Below the pieces are notes generated by a model, which was not told where the DNA came from, searched no databases, and saw only the letters and a list, made by a program, of their open reading frames with translations. Positions 1-7,124 of a stretch of 12,072 nt of DNA are shown piece after piece (the stretch's first letter is position 1; each line of letters opens with the position of its first letter). The position numbers and the translations under genes are program-made. The DNA lies in assembly GCA_050732575.1 (NCBI GenBank), contig JBOHRF010000141.1, forward strand, positions 1 through 12,072, given 5' to 3'. This DNA comes from JBBDWZ01 sp050732575. GTDB lineage: Bacteria > Gemmatimonadota > Gemmatimonadetes > Longimicrobiales > RSA9.

Positions 1-67
1 CCAGCAACACCGTGAGCGCGAAACCGATCAGCGCGGTTGCGTGCCCGGCACTGCAATGCGGAGCCAT
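1..67 (-). CDS. Possible start of an exported protein, cut by the left edge
   Basis: Reading from an ATG at 67, the minus strand gives 22 residues up to the window edge. They begin MAPHCSAGHATA and continue into a hydrophobic stretch, LIGFALTVLL, which looks like a signal peptide or membrane anchor. A purine-rich AGAGGGAG lies just before the ATG and could serve as ribosome binding site. The reading frame overlaps the end of the upstream hypothetical gene by 40 bases, which is long for a coupled pair, so a chance open frame is possible. Function cannot be stated from so few residues. Confidence 0.35.
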   Translation of the reverse strand, partial: MAPHCSAGHATALIGFALTVLL

Positions 68-525
68 CGCTCCCTCTTGACAAAATGAAGACTGCCGCCC
101 ACCACGATTCCGCCAACCAATGCGCCCATCCCGGTTGACGCGCGGTCCGGACAATTGCTGAAGCACTGCGATTGCACAATGCGGTTGTAGACATCCGTCA
201 GAGCAGCTCCAGCCAACACGCCGGTGAGCAGGCCAACGGCTGTGAGCCGTCGACTGCCATTGTATACCTCGAGCTCAACAATCTTCGAAACGACGACCGG
301 GCGCTGGCCGATACGCGTGCTCGGCGAGGTGAGGATGATGGTGTCCGGCCGTAGCGCGACAATCGAGCCTGTAAATCGGGAGGACTGGCGCTCCATGCGC
401 ACGCGAACGCGCGTGCCTGTGTCCAGCGTGCGCGCCTGAGCTGCGGTCGGCGTGATGTACGCCCATTCACCCAATGCTGCGATGAGCGCCAGAATCACGA
501 AACGCTGCTTGCCGCGGTGAGGCAT
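28..525 (-). CDS. Small exported hypothetical protein with glycine-rich hydrophobic segments
   Basis: The product has 165 residues and I do not recognise its family. The N-terminus is a signal peptide: basic residues at 4-8, a hydrophobic core at about 9-20, and a likely cleavage after the Ala-Gln-Ala at 29-31. Residues 38-66 (TRVRVRMERQ..., then ...GSIVALRPDTIIL) look like a small beta-barrel, as in exported proteins that describe a coating or SH3-like fold; this is only a resemblance. Two glycine- and alanine-rich hydrophobic stretches at about 95-112 and 131-147 may insert in a membrane. They flank a segment with Cys121 and Cys125. The start is supported by GGAGG at 536-540, ten bases before the ATG. 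It lies 80 bases downstream of the amidohydrolase in the same direction and could be co-transcribed with it. Confidence 0.75.
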   Translation of the reverse strand: MPHRGKQRFVILALIAALGEWAYITPTAAQARTLDTGTRVRVRMERQSSRFTGSIVALRPDTIILTSPSTRIGQRPVVVSKIVELEVYNGSRRLTAVGLLTGVLAGAALTDVYNRIVQSQCFSNCPDRASTGMGALVGGIVVGGSLHFVKRERWLRIAVPGTQPR

Positions 526-535
526 GCGGGAACCG

Positions 536-540
536 CCTCC
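536..540 (-). promoter_or_regulatory. Shine-Dalgarno site of the small exported protein
   Basis: The minus strand reads GGAGG ten bases before the ATG at 525. It fixes the start of the 165-residue protein and shows that translation can begin here independently of the amidohydrolase upstream. Confidence 0.6.
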
Positions 541-605
541 GAGATATAGCAGTGACCTGGCCCGCTTCCGAAGATGCTTTGCGGGCGATTCGAGTGCAAC
601 GCGCG

Positions 606-2021
606 CTAGCGCGATTTGACCGGTGCCCTGATCGCGCGGCCCGGTCGCGCGTTCGTGACCTGACCGTTCTCTACCACCAGCTGACCACCCACGATCACGT
701 AGGGAATGCCAACCGACGGAATCGTGGCATCCTCGTAGGTCGATCGATCGATGACTTTGGCCGGATCGAAGATGGTCAAATCGGCATCCGCGCCGACGCG
801 CACGCGCCCCTTGGCCGCCAGGGCAGGCACGCGCGCTTCCAGTCGTTGCGCCGGGGCGAGGGTCATCTTGCGCAGCGCGTCCATGAGCGGCAGCGCGTTC
901 TCAGCGCGCACGTATTTGCCCAAAACCCTGGCATAGGTGCCTGACGTGCGCGGGTGGCCGCGGCCGTTTTCGATGTAACCATCGCTGGCAATCATCGTGA
1001 GTGGGCTCACGATTGCGGCGCGCGTTTGTTCTTCGCTGCGCCCGTGAATGATTACGGTGCCGCCGTTCTGACGCGCCTGGCCGAAGGTTTTGCGCGTCAA
1101 TCGCTCGCCCGTATCCACGAGCTGGTGCAGGCCGAAGCGCGCGTCCGCCCAGGTCTGCCAGTCGTCGAAGAGCGCGGACTTGATTTCCGTCATCCCCGCG
1201 CCGTAAGGATACGCCTCGGTCGTCACATCGCCGCGCTCGCGCGCGGCCTGAATGCGCGCAAGGAAAAACGTCAGGCTGGTATCTCCGCTCGAGTTGACGT
1301 GCACGATATGGAGCTTGGTGCGCGCGGCCACCGCGGCCGCGATGGTGGAATCGAGACCGGCCACGCCGTTCCTCATGTGCACGTGCGCAGACGCACCGGC
1401 CTCCGCGGCAACACGGAACATCCGTTCGATCTCGGCCATGGTAGCGCCCGGTGTGTAGGCAGTGCCGAACCCAACCGCGACGGCGCCGTCGGCCAGACCC
1501 TGGCGCAGCATCGCCTCCATTTCCGCGAGCTGCGCTTCGGAGGCCGGGCCGCTGCCACCAATTCCCGACGGCAACAGTCCCGTGCCCGGGTCTCCCAACA
1601 CTTTCATGCGCGCCCTGATGTGGCCAACGCTGACACCGTAGTTCACGAGCTGGCCACGGTCCCGCTCTGCATACCACGCCGCGACATCACCGGTGCCGAC
1701 CTCCAGCTCGAACGCAGACGTAACACCGTCGCGGACCATTAGCCCGTACGATTCTTCCTGCTGTCCGTGCTCGTGCAGGTCGATGAAGCCGGGCGCCACC
1801 ACCAGACCCGTCGCATCGATGACGCGCGATCCCATGAGTTCAGTCGTCGAGATGGCCGCCACGCGCCCGTCGCGAACGCCAATGTTGCGTATCGAGTCGA
1901 GCCCGGACTCGGGATCCATGACCCGGCCGTTCGCGATCACGAGGTCGTACACAGGTGCGCGACCGCAGGCGGTGAGTAGCGCCAGGGCAAGGAGCGTGGA
2001 ATACGTGACGAGCGCCATCAT
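606..2021 (-). CDS. D-aminoacylase-type amidohydrolase, predicted lipoprotein
   Basis: A 471-residue metal-dependent amidohydrolase of the N-acyl-D-amino-acid deacylase family, which cleaves the amide of N-acylated D-amino acids. The start is the ATG at 2021, which overlaps the TGA of the upstream gene (ATGA). It gives a lipoprotein signal with lipobox LTAC and Cys19, so the enzyme is probably anchored outside the cytoplasmic membrane. Visible active-site elements are GFIDLHEH (His83, His85), HVH (His213, His215), HIVH (His238, His241) and the SDG at 346-348 that carries the catalytic Asp347. The C-terminal 'GADADLTIFDP' at 410-420 closes the composite beta-sandwich typical of the superfamily. 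Where D-aminoacylases usually have GNCG with a metal-binding Cys, this protein has ELEVG, so a Glu (E105 or E107) may bridge the metals instead. The exact substrate is unknown; a peptidase-like or other N-acyl hydrolase role is possible. Confidence 0.88.
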   Translation of the reverse strand: MMALVTYSTLLALALLTACGRAPVYDLVIANGRVMDPESGLDSIRNIGVRDGRVAAISTTELMGSRVIDATGLVVAPGFIDLHEHGQQEESYGLMVRDGVTSAFELEVGTGDVAAWYAERDRGQLVNYGVSVGHIRARMKVLGDPGTGLLPSGIGGSGPASEAQLAEMEAMLRQGLADGAVAVGFGTAYTPGATMAEIERMFRVAAEAGASAHVHMRNGVAGLDSTIAAAVAARTKLHIVHVNSSGDTSLTFFLARIQAARERGDVTTEAYPYGAGMTEIKSALFDDWQTWADARFGLHQLVDTGERLTRKTFGQARQNGGTVIIHGRSEEQTRAAIVSPLTMIASDGYIENGRGHPRTSGTYARVLGKYVRAENALPLMDALRKMTLAPAQRLEARVPALAAKGRVRVGADADLTIFDPAKVIDRSTYEDATIPSVGIPYVIVGGQLVVENGQVTNARPGRAIRAPVKSR

Positions 2022-3484
2022 GGGCGGCTGACCGGGCCCAGGTACTGGTCGAGCCAGGCGAGCGATTCCGCCACTACCATCGTGCGCGGCAGGAAGTGAC
2101 CACCGTCGAACAGGATCTGCTTCTTCATGCCAGCGGGAGGGCCGAGCAGACGCAGGAAAGGTTTCTGCGACAATTCCAGCGGGAACGTGCTGTCGAATTT
2201 GCCGCTGAGCATGAGGACCGGGATGCGAATGCGCGGCAGGAAATTCACCGGGTCCTCCTCCGGACGAATGCGGGCCATGGAGAGTCCGGCCACGTTGAGG
2301 ATGGCGGTGCGGAAGCGCGGCTCGATCGCCACCATCACGCCACCGAGCCGTCCGCCCCAACTCGTGCCCACATAGGCCAGACGGGTGGTGTCGATGTCCG
2401 GGCGGGTGGCAATGTAGTCGATGGAGCGACGCATTTCCTTCGACCACCGCAGGACCTGGTCGCGATGCTCGATCGTGCCGTCTTGCACATCACCTCTGAC
2501 GGTGGTCCCGCGACTGTAAGTGTGTTCGTAAATCGGGTAGAGTACGGCGCGTCCGCCGCGCACAAAAAAGTCCATGTACGCCATGGACAGGTTGCGGCGG
2601 TCGCGCAGGATGAACGCGTCCGACGCGGGCCAGGTCACCATGGTCTGATAGGGCGGCTTCACGCGCTTGGGCAGGAACAGCACGGCCCACATGCGCGCGC
2701 TACCCGGCACGTCGAACTCGATGTCCTCGCGCACCCAGTCGGCATGTGTGGTATCGCGTGAGACCACCTGCGCGTTCAGCGGCGTGTGGTCGTAATCGTA
2801 GAGCGAGAGGTAGCCGCGGAACGTCGCATCGTCCACCGGCTGCACCGTGTTGTAGTCGCGCGTGAGGCCGGCGATGGGGGCACTGGCGCGCGCGAGATCT
2901 TTCGCTTCCGCAATTCGCTTTACCAGTCTGATTCCGTTGATGGGCGAGCGGTCGAACTCCGGCTGTGTGTAAATCTGGGAGAACAGGTAAGCCGGATCGG
3001 ACCAGCCGCCGCCCAGGATGTAGCGGCTCCCGCTCTCGCGCGCGTTCACAGTCCACTCGCGCACATTGCCCGCCAGGTCGTAGGCGCCACGCGGGCTGAC
3101 GCCCCGGGCGGCACCACCGCGAATGGGACCGGCAGCAGCGAAGCGACCCTGCGGCACCACCCAGCGCGCCGCTTCCGGTATTGCAGCCGCGTTCCATTCG
3201 AGCACTGTGGGTAGCGACTTGCCGGCAAAACGCGCGTACGCGCGGGCCTCGTACCAGCTCACACCGCCGACCGGAAGATCCTCGGTGCCGTCCACCGGGA
3301 CAGCGCCTTCCCATGACGCGGGACCCGGGCGGCCCGTACGATCGATGAACAGCGCGATCGCCGCATCCCACGACAACACTCTTCCATCACGAACCATCGT
3401 CGAGTCCCACCAGCTTCGGATCGTGTAGCCACCGGCGTCCACAAACGCTTTGTATTGCCGGTTCGTGATCTCGAACTTGTCCAT
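2018..3484 (-). CDS. SUMF1-like domain fused to an alpha/beta hydrolase (C-terminal part of a frame-split kinase fusion)
   Basis: The open frame holds 488 residues from an internal ATG at 3484. Residues 1-190 are the SUMF1/formylglycine-generating-enzyme fold: DKFEITNRQYKAFVDAGGY at the start, VSWYEARAYA at 75-84, GNVREW at 139-144 and a GGGW at 158-161. The C-terminal cysteine pair that binds copper in true formylglycine-generating enzymes is absent, so oxidation of sulfatase cysteines is unlikely; a binding or sensory role is more probable. Residues 210-488 are an alpha/beta hydrolase of the dienelactone/prolyl-oligopeptidase kind with nucleophile GTSWGG (Ser375), Asp431 and His463. The natural N-terminus of the SUMF1 domain is encoded by the preceding kinase frame, so this is very probably not an independent gene. 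The ATG overlaps the kinase TGA by one base (TGATG), so re-initiation could still make the separate polypeptide. Confidence 0.85.
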   Translation of the reverse strand: MDKFEITNRQYKAFVDAGGYTIRSWWDSTMVRDGRVLSWDAAIALFIDRTGRPGPASWEGAVPVDGTEDLPVGGVSWYEARAYARFAGKSLPTVLEWNAAAIPEAARWVVPQGRFAAAGPIRGGAARGVSPRGAYDLAGNVREWTVNARESGSRYILGGGWSDPAYLFSQIYTQPEFDRSPINGIRLVKRIAEAKDLARASAPIAGLTRDYNTVQPVDDATFRGYLSLYDYDHTPLNAQVVSRDTTHADWVREDIEFDVPGSARMWAVLFLPKRVKPPYQTMVTWPASDAFILRDRRNLSMAYMDFFVRGGRAVLYPIYEHTYSRGTTVRGDVQDGTIEHRDQVLRWSKEMRRSIDYIATRPDIDTTRLAYVGTSWGGRLGGVMVAIEPRFRTAILNVAGLSMARIRPEEDPVNFLPRIRIPVLMLSGKFDSTFPLELSQKPFLRLLGPPAGMKKQILFDGGHFLPRTMVVAESLAWLDQYLGPVSRP

Positions 3485-4914
3485 CAGAAAGTCGGCGAGG
3501 TCGAACGTGTCCCCCCCACCAGACCGTAGAGCGTACCGGTCAGCCTGCGTCCACGCAGCAACACCATGTCAGAGTCGGGATCACTGAGCCGGCGCAGCGC
3601 TATCGGACTGGGGATGGGCACGTAACTGCCACCCAGACGCGCGCCCATCACGGTCACCGTGCGATACCCTGGCATGGTGTAGCGGTAGAACCACGCGTTG
3701 CTCGGAATACGCGTCGGCGGTGTGGGCGTCGTGCCGATGGGAATCCAGCGCGTGGTATCGTTCAGCGCGGCGCGGCTCACTTCGGCGCCCGCGGGCTCGC
3801 TGAGGAAGGTCTGAGTCACCGAGAGGTCATACCACACGGCATCGACCGCCGAGTCATTCGGTGCGCGCTCCGCGGCTGTGACCGCCAGCGCAAACGCCGA
3901 ATCGAGCTGGTCGGCATCGACCAGACGCTGAATGTCGGGGAGCGCCGTCGCATGTACCCAGCGGGCGCTGCTCGCGCGCATGAAGAGCACGGCGAGGATG
4001 CTCGCAGCCACAAGAAGCCCGAGTCCGGTCACGAGCAGTGCCGTGCGCGGGCGTCTCTGTGGTGCGGGCGCAGCCGCCAGCGCGATGGCGCGCAGGTCGC
4101 TCAATAATGCTTCCGCTGTGCCGGGCCGTTCGGCGGAATTGCGCGCCAGGCAGCGCGCTACCAGACGCACCAGCACGGGCGGTGCGGCCGGACAGGGGGG
4201 TGCCACTGATGGAGCTTCTTTCGCAAACTTGTCCACCACGATCTGTCGCGGCGTGCCGGCGAAAGCAGCCGTGCCTGCGAGCATCTCGAACAGCAGCGCG
4301 CCCACTGCATAGATGTCCGCGCGCTGGTCGATTTCGCCATCGCCCGCGGCCTGCTCGGGCGCCATGTAGACCGGCGTGCCCGGCGACATGCCTTCACGGG
4401 TAAGCTTGGTCGCGTCGCGCGCCTGACCTACCGCCTTGGCAATGCCGAAGTCCACGACAATGGCGTGACCGCCGGAGAGCAACACGTTTTCCGGTTTGAT
4501 GTCGCGATGTACGACACCTTGCGCATGTGCATGCACCAGCGCTTCGGTCGCGTCGATGGCCACCCGCAGCGCCTCGTTTACCGGCAGCGCACCGCCTCGA
4601 GCGAGCCGGTCGCGTAATGACTCTCCAGTAGCGACCGGCATCACGTAGTAGAGCAGCTCACCGGTCACGCCCGAATCCAGCAAGGCAAGAATGTGCGGAT
4701 GGTTCAGACGTGCGGTGATCGCGATTTCACGGAGGAAGCGCTCGGCGGTGAGCGACCGGGCCAGGTCATTGTGCAGGACTTTGATGGCGACCTCGCGATC
4801 GTGCTTGAGGTCGCACGCCAGGTAGACGGTGGCCATGCCGCCCGCGCCGAGCTCACGCTCAATGCGGTAGCGGTCGGCGAGGCCGACCGAAAGGCGTCCT
4901 ACCATGTCGATCAT
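3484..4914 (-). CDS. Membrane Ser/Thr protein kinase (N-terminal part of a kinase-SUMF1-hydrolase fusion)
   Basis: A Hanks-type Ser/Thr kinase of 476 residues from the ATG at 4914; an in-frame ATG at 4905 is also possible, and the longer frame would need a TTG. The kinase domain is complete: glycine loop GAGGMATV at 23-30, Lys45 in AIK, HRDIKPEN at 136-143 with catalytic Asp138, DFG at 155-157, APE at 185-187 and the late Arg263. All catalytic residues are present, so it should be active in the cytoplasm. A single membrane span lies at about 291-312, and the rest is outside. The end of the frame, DSDMVLLRG followed by a stop, is the start of a SUMF1 domain that continues in the next frame. 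Changing frame at the G run at 3511-3517 gives a continuous protein of 965 residues. The fusion probably senses something outside the cell and phosphorylates cytoplasmic targets. Confidence 0.88.
   Translation of the reverse strand: MIDMVGRLSVGLADRYRIERELGAGGMATVYLACDLKHDREVAIKVLHNDLARSLTAERFLREIAITARLNHPHILALLDSGVTGELLYYVMPVATGESLRDRLARGGALPVNEALRVAIDATEALVHAHAQGVVHRDIKPENVLLSGGHAIVVDFGIAKAVGQARDATKLTREGMSPGTPVYMAPEQAAGDGEIDQRADIYAVGALLFEMLAGTAAFAGTPRQIVVDKFAKEAPSVAPPCPAAPPVLVRLVARCLARNSAERPGTAEALLSDLRAIALAAAPAPQRRPRTALLVTGLGLLVAASILAVLFMRASSARWVHATALPDIQRLVDADQLDSAFALAVTAAERAPNDSAVDAVWYDLSVTQTFLSEPAGAEVSRAALNDTTRWIPIGTTPTPPTRIPSNAWFYRYTMPGYRTVTVMGARLGGSYVPIPSPIALRRLSDPDSDMVLLRGRRLTGTLYGLVGGTRSTSPTF
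3511..3517 (-). other. Run of seven G where the kinase frame and the SUMF1 frame meet
   Basis: On the coding strand the kinase reads CTG GTG GGG GGG ACA and stops eight codons later at the TGA at 3486-3484. Moving back one base after the second GGG gives GAC ACG TTC and leads without a stop into the SUMF1 domain (DTFDLADFL, then MDKFE). The seven Gs are in the phase X XXY YYZ of a -1 slippery heptamer. One missing G in the assembly, or slippage in the cell at DNA, RNA or ribosome level, would all explain what is seen. I see no obvious stem-loop directly downstream. Confidence 0.8.
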
Positions 4915-5063
4915 CGTGGGAGTGAACCTAACCGGCGCTCTTGCGCGGGCCAACCACGAAGCCGCATTTCTGTACCACCCTTCGCGTTCTTCAACCGACG
5001 AGCGAATCGAACGACCTTGCCGTCCCGGGCCGAACCCAAGCGCCGCAACGGCATGCGCTTCAC

Positions 5064-5522
5064 GTGACCATCTGGGTCGATGCCGACGCCGCCCCGCGCG
5101 CTGTGAAGGAGATCATCTTGCGCGCCTCGACGCGTCTGCGCATCCCGACTGTGCTGGTAGCGAATCAGCGGCTGAACGCGCCCCAGCATCACCCGCAGGT
5201 CAGCACGGTCTGGGTGCAAGGTGGACCCGATGTCGCCGATCGGCACATCGCCGATCACGCAGCGCCGGGCGACATCGTGGTGACCGCCGACATCCCGCTC
5301 GCGGCGATTCTCGTGGAAAAGGGCGTCATCGTGCTGGACCCGCGTGGCGAACGCTACACCGAAGACAACGTTCGCGAGCGTCTCTCGATTCGCGATTTCA
5401 TGGATTCACTGCGAGGCTCCGGTGTGGAGACCGGCGGCGCGAAATCCTACGGGCCTCGGGACAAACAGGCCTTTGCGGCCGCGCTCGACCGCATCCTTGC
5501 GGCTCAGCGGAAATACGAGTGA
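5064..5522 (+). CDS. yaiI: YaiI/YqxD family (DUF188, UPF0178) protein
   Basis: A 152-residue protein of the widespread DUF188 family, whose biochemical function is not established; the fold is related to PIN-type nucleases. The GTG at 5064 is chosen as start because the family begins directly with the strand seen here, TIWVDADA, and the resulting length is usual. The upstream part of the open frame is not conserved-looking. Family blocks are clear: VTADIPLAA at 73-81, LDPRGERYT at 91-99, RDFMDSLR near 110-117, a TGG motif and a closing RDKQAFAAALDRIL. The family signature D-A-D-A-C-P reads DADAAP (6-11), so the usual cysteine is replaced by Ala10. It is transcribed away from the kinase, with about 150 bases between the two starts in which I see no clear promoter or ribosome binding site. 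It ends 52 bases before the convergent SnoaL-like gene. Confidence 0.88.
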   Translation: MTIWVDADAAPRAVKEIILRASTRLRIPTVLVANQRLNAPQHHPQVSTVWVQGGPDVADRHIADHAAPGDIVVTADIPLAAILVEKGVIVLDPRGERYTEDNVRERLSIRDFMDSLRGSGVETGGAKSYGPRDKQAFAAALDRILAAQRKYE

Positions 5523-5574
5523 GTGCTGATCGAAAAGCGTCATCGAAGGCGAGGCAGCCCGGCTATCAGGCCTG

Positions 5575-6030
5575 CTACTGCCTGCGGCGCAGCGACTGCG
5601 CGATCTGCCCCGCCTCCCACATGATGAACACCACGCGCCACATGCCATCGAGACGCACCAGCTCGATGCTGTTCACACCGTGCTCGAAGGGCGCGTCGTC
5701 CAGGTTGTGCCGGCTGGCGTAGTAGCTCATGACGTGCGCGATGTTGCCTTCCACGATGACATCACTGTGCGTTTCGATCTCGTAGAAGGCGTGCGTCGAC
5801 AGGTACGCGTCGCGGCTGCGCCGGAACTCATCACACGTAAGCAGCTCGAGGTGGCGGGAGCCGTCCGCACGCGTGTGTACGACCAGTGAACGGCCCACCG
5901 GTGCGAACAGGCTGGCGTTCAAGTCCCAGTCGGGTGCCTGGTCCGCCGGACCGGAGATCGAGGCGTAGAGAAGACGCACGACTTCGCGGATGGCGTAAAC
6001 ATCGGCGTCGGTTTGCTGGTCGGACACCAC
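5575..6030 (-). CDS. NTF2/SnoaL-like protein
   Basis: The product has 151 residues and looks like a small cone-shaped NTF2-fold (SnoaL/DUF4440-like) protein. It has an N-terminal helix (DADVYAIREVVRLLYASI) followed by a pattern of strands ending in IELVRLDGMWRVVFIMWE, the usual closing pair of such proteins. There is no signal peptide, so it should be cytoplasmic. I chose the GTG at 6030, which shares one base with the TAG of the upstream hydrolase (TAGTG); a second GTG at 6027 is equally possible. The longer open frame upstream is antisense-like sequence inside the hydrolase gene. The tight junction implies translational coupling with the hydrolase, so the two may act on the same metabolite, but no substrate can be read from the sequence. 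Its role could be enzymatic (isomerase, cyclase) or ligand binding. Confidence 0.75.
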   Translation of the reverse strand: MVSDQQTDADVYAIREVVRLLYASISGPADQAPDWDLNASLFAPVGRSLVVHTRADGSRHLELLTCDEFRRSRDAYLSTHAFYEIETHSDVIVEGNIAHVMSYYASRHNLDDAPFEHGVNSIELVRLDGMWRVVFIMWEAGQIAQSLRRRQ

Positions 6031-7043
6031 TATCGATTCTCGGACGGCGCCGGCTGCTGCAGGAACTGGGTGAGTTTGGCGTGGAAGATCGCGGGCGCTT
6101 CCAAATGTGGGCAGTGACCTACGTTCTCGATCAGCTCGAGTTGCGCACCGGGAATCGACTCGGCAACGCGTTTGGCCTGCGCCGGATAGGTGGGCGTGTC
6201 CCGGGCGCCGCCAATGACCAGCGCCTTCGACTTGATGTGCTGCCAATCATAAACGACCGTCTCGGCGGACAACATCTGCTGCAGCGCTGCCCGCACGCGC
6301 GAGAAGCGCGGCCAGTCCGGACTCAGCGTCCAGCCCCAGTGTATGCGCACGTACTTCTCATACTCCGGCTTCCACTCCACGAAATAACGCGTGATGCCCT
6401 GCCGAATTGCCTCGTAGGTGCGCGCGGGTGGTGCGTTCTGATAGGCCTCATCCAGGTAGCGTGGCGCGCGGCCCGGCCGGGCATCGCTGAGGCCGATCTG
6501 ATTGACCATCACGACGTGCGAGGTCACGGTCGGGTAGAGCATGGCAAAGCGCGACGCCAGCATGCCACCCATCGAATGCCCGACGATGGCGGCGCGCTCG
6601 ACGCCCAACTGCTGCATCAGCTTGCGCGTGTTGAGCGCCAGGTCATTGAAGGTGTAGGGAATGTACGGCTTGGATGAGCGGCCAAAGCCGATCTGATCGG
6701 GCACGACCACGCGATAGCCCGCGCCCACCAGCGCATCGATCGTCCCGGCCCACGCCTCACCCGAGAAGTTGAAACCGTGAAGCAGCACGACCGTCCGGCC
6801 GTTAGGAGTCGACGGCTTCACGTCCATGTAGGACATGTTCACATTCTGGCCGTAGACCACCAGCGGGAAGGTCTGCACCGGATGCGGATAGGGCAGGTCG
6901 GTGAGATCGACGCTGACCGGTCCCCAATCGGCGGGCGCCTGGCCGGCGACCAGCCGCGGCGCGAGAACGGTGACGCAAGCCAGCAGGAGAACGCTCGCGC
7001 ATGCCCGCGCAATGCACCGGCGATTGTCATGACGTTCCCGCAT
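6030..7043 (-). CDS. Exported alpha/beta-fold hydrolase
   Basis: A 337-residue alpha/beta hydrolase of the haloperoxidase/epoxide-hydrolase-like group. The triad is visible: nucleophile elbow GHSMGG with Ser157, Asp282 in GARDTPTYP and His310 in NVGHCPHLEAP. The oxyanion motif LLHGFNFSG is at 87-95, and DQIGFGRSSKP at 116-126 is typical of the group. Residues 260-275 and a helical region at about 185-255 form the cap that would define substrate. A basic N-terminus followed by a hydrophobic core at about 11-33 ending LVAGQA is a signal peptide, so the enzyme is probably periplasmic. The ATG at 7043 is fixed by GGAGG at 7049-7053; the open frame continues upstream through the divergent gene but is not coding there. 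With Ser as nucleophile, it is an esterase or lactonase type rather than a dehalogenase. Substrate unknown. Confidence 0.9.
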   Translation of the reverse strand: MRERHDNRRCIARACASVLLLACVTVLAPRLVAGQAPADWGPVSVDLTDLPYPHPVQTFPLVVYGQNVNMSYMDVKPSTPNGRTVVLLHGFNFSGEAWAGTIDALVGAGYRVVVPDQIGFGRSSKPYIPYTFNDLALNTRKLMQQLGVERAAIVGHSMGGMLASRFAMLYPTVTSHVVMVNQIGLSDARPGRAPRYLDEAYQNAPPARTYEAIRQGITRYFVEWKPEYEKYVRIHWGWTLSPDWPRFSRVRAALQQMLSAETVVYDWQHIKSKALVIGGARDTPTYPAQAKRVAESIPGAQLELIENVGHCPHLEAPAIFHAKLTQFLQQPAPSENR

Positions 7044-7048
7044 CTGCG

Positions 7049-7053
7049 CCTCC
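7049..7053 (-). promoter_or_regulatory. Shine-Dalgarno site of the exported hydrolase
   Basis: The minus strand reads GGAGG, five bases before the ATG at 7043. This spacing is close to ideal and decides the start among several possible in-frame codons. Confidence 0.75.
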
Positions 7054-7074
7054 GGATAGTTTGATCGGCATCGA

Positions 7075-7104
7075 ATTGTACGCGAGGGGTTGCAGCGGTT
7101 GCAA
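7075..7104 (-). promoter_or_regulatory. Candidate sigma70-type promoter of the exported hydrolase
   Basis: On the minus strand TTGCAA (7104-7099) is followed after 18 bases by TACAAT (7080-7075), which matches the -10 consensus at five of six positions; the -35 matches at four of six. Transcription would begin near 7068, about 25 bases before the ATG, with the ribosome site in between. The -35 hexamer is its own reverse complement and sits in a GGTTGCA repeat (7088-7094 and 7097-7103). It could therefore also serve the divergent ATPase gene. Found by eye; no experimental or comparative support. Confidence 0.45.
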
Positions 7105-7124
7105 ACCCGCTTCCGAGCGTGGTA

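Noticed and set aside
954..1742. Long plus-strand frame opposite the amidohydrolase
   Set aside because: Shadow of the minus-strand gene in GC-rich DNA; Arg/His-rich with no family pattern.
2022..2447. Upstream extension of the amidohydrolase frame to 2447
   Set aside because: The added 142 residues are rich in His, Pro, Arg and Gly and lie inside the hydrolase gene in another frame. The lipoprotein signal starts at 2021.
2096..2761. Plus-strand frame of 221 codons opposite the alpha/beta hydrolase domain
   Set aside because: No recognisable motif, composition typical of an antisense frame; the opposite strand has a full catalytic triad.
4941..5063. Earlier start for the YaiI-like protein at 4941
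   Set aside because: The family begins with the strand at 5064; the added 41 residues have no conserved look, and the length would exceed the norm.
5523..5574. Bidirectional terminator between the convergent YaiI-like and SnoaL-like genes
   Set aside because: Only imperfect pairing (GGCAG...CTGCC with a large loop) and no T run on either strand.
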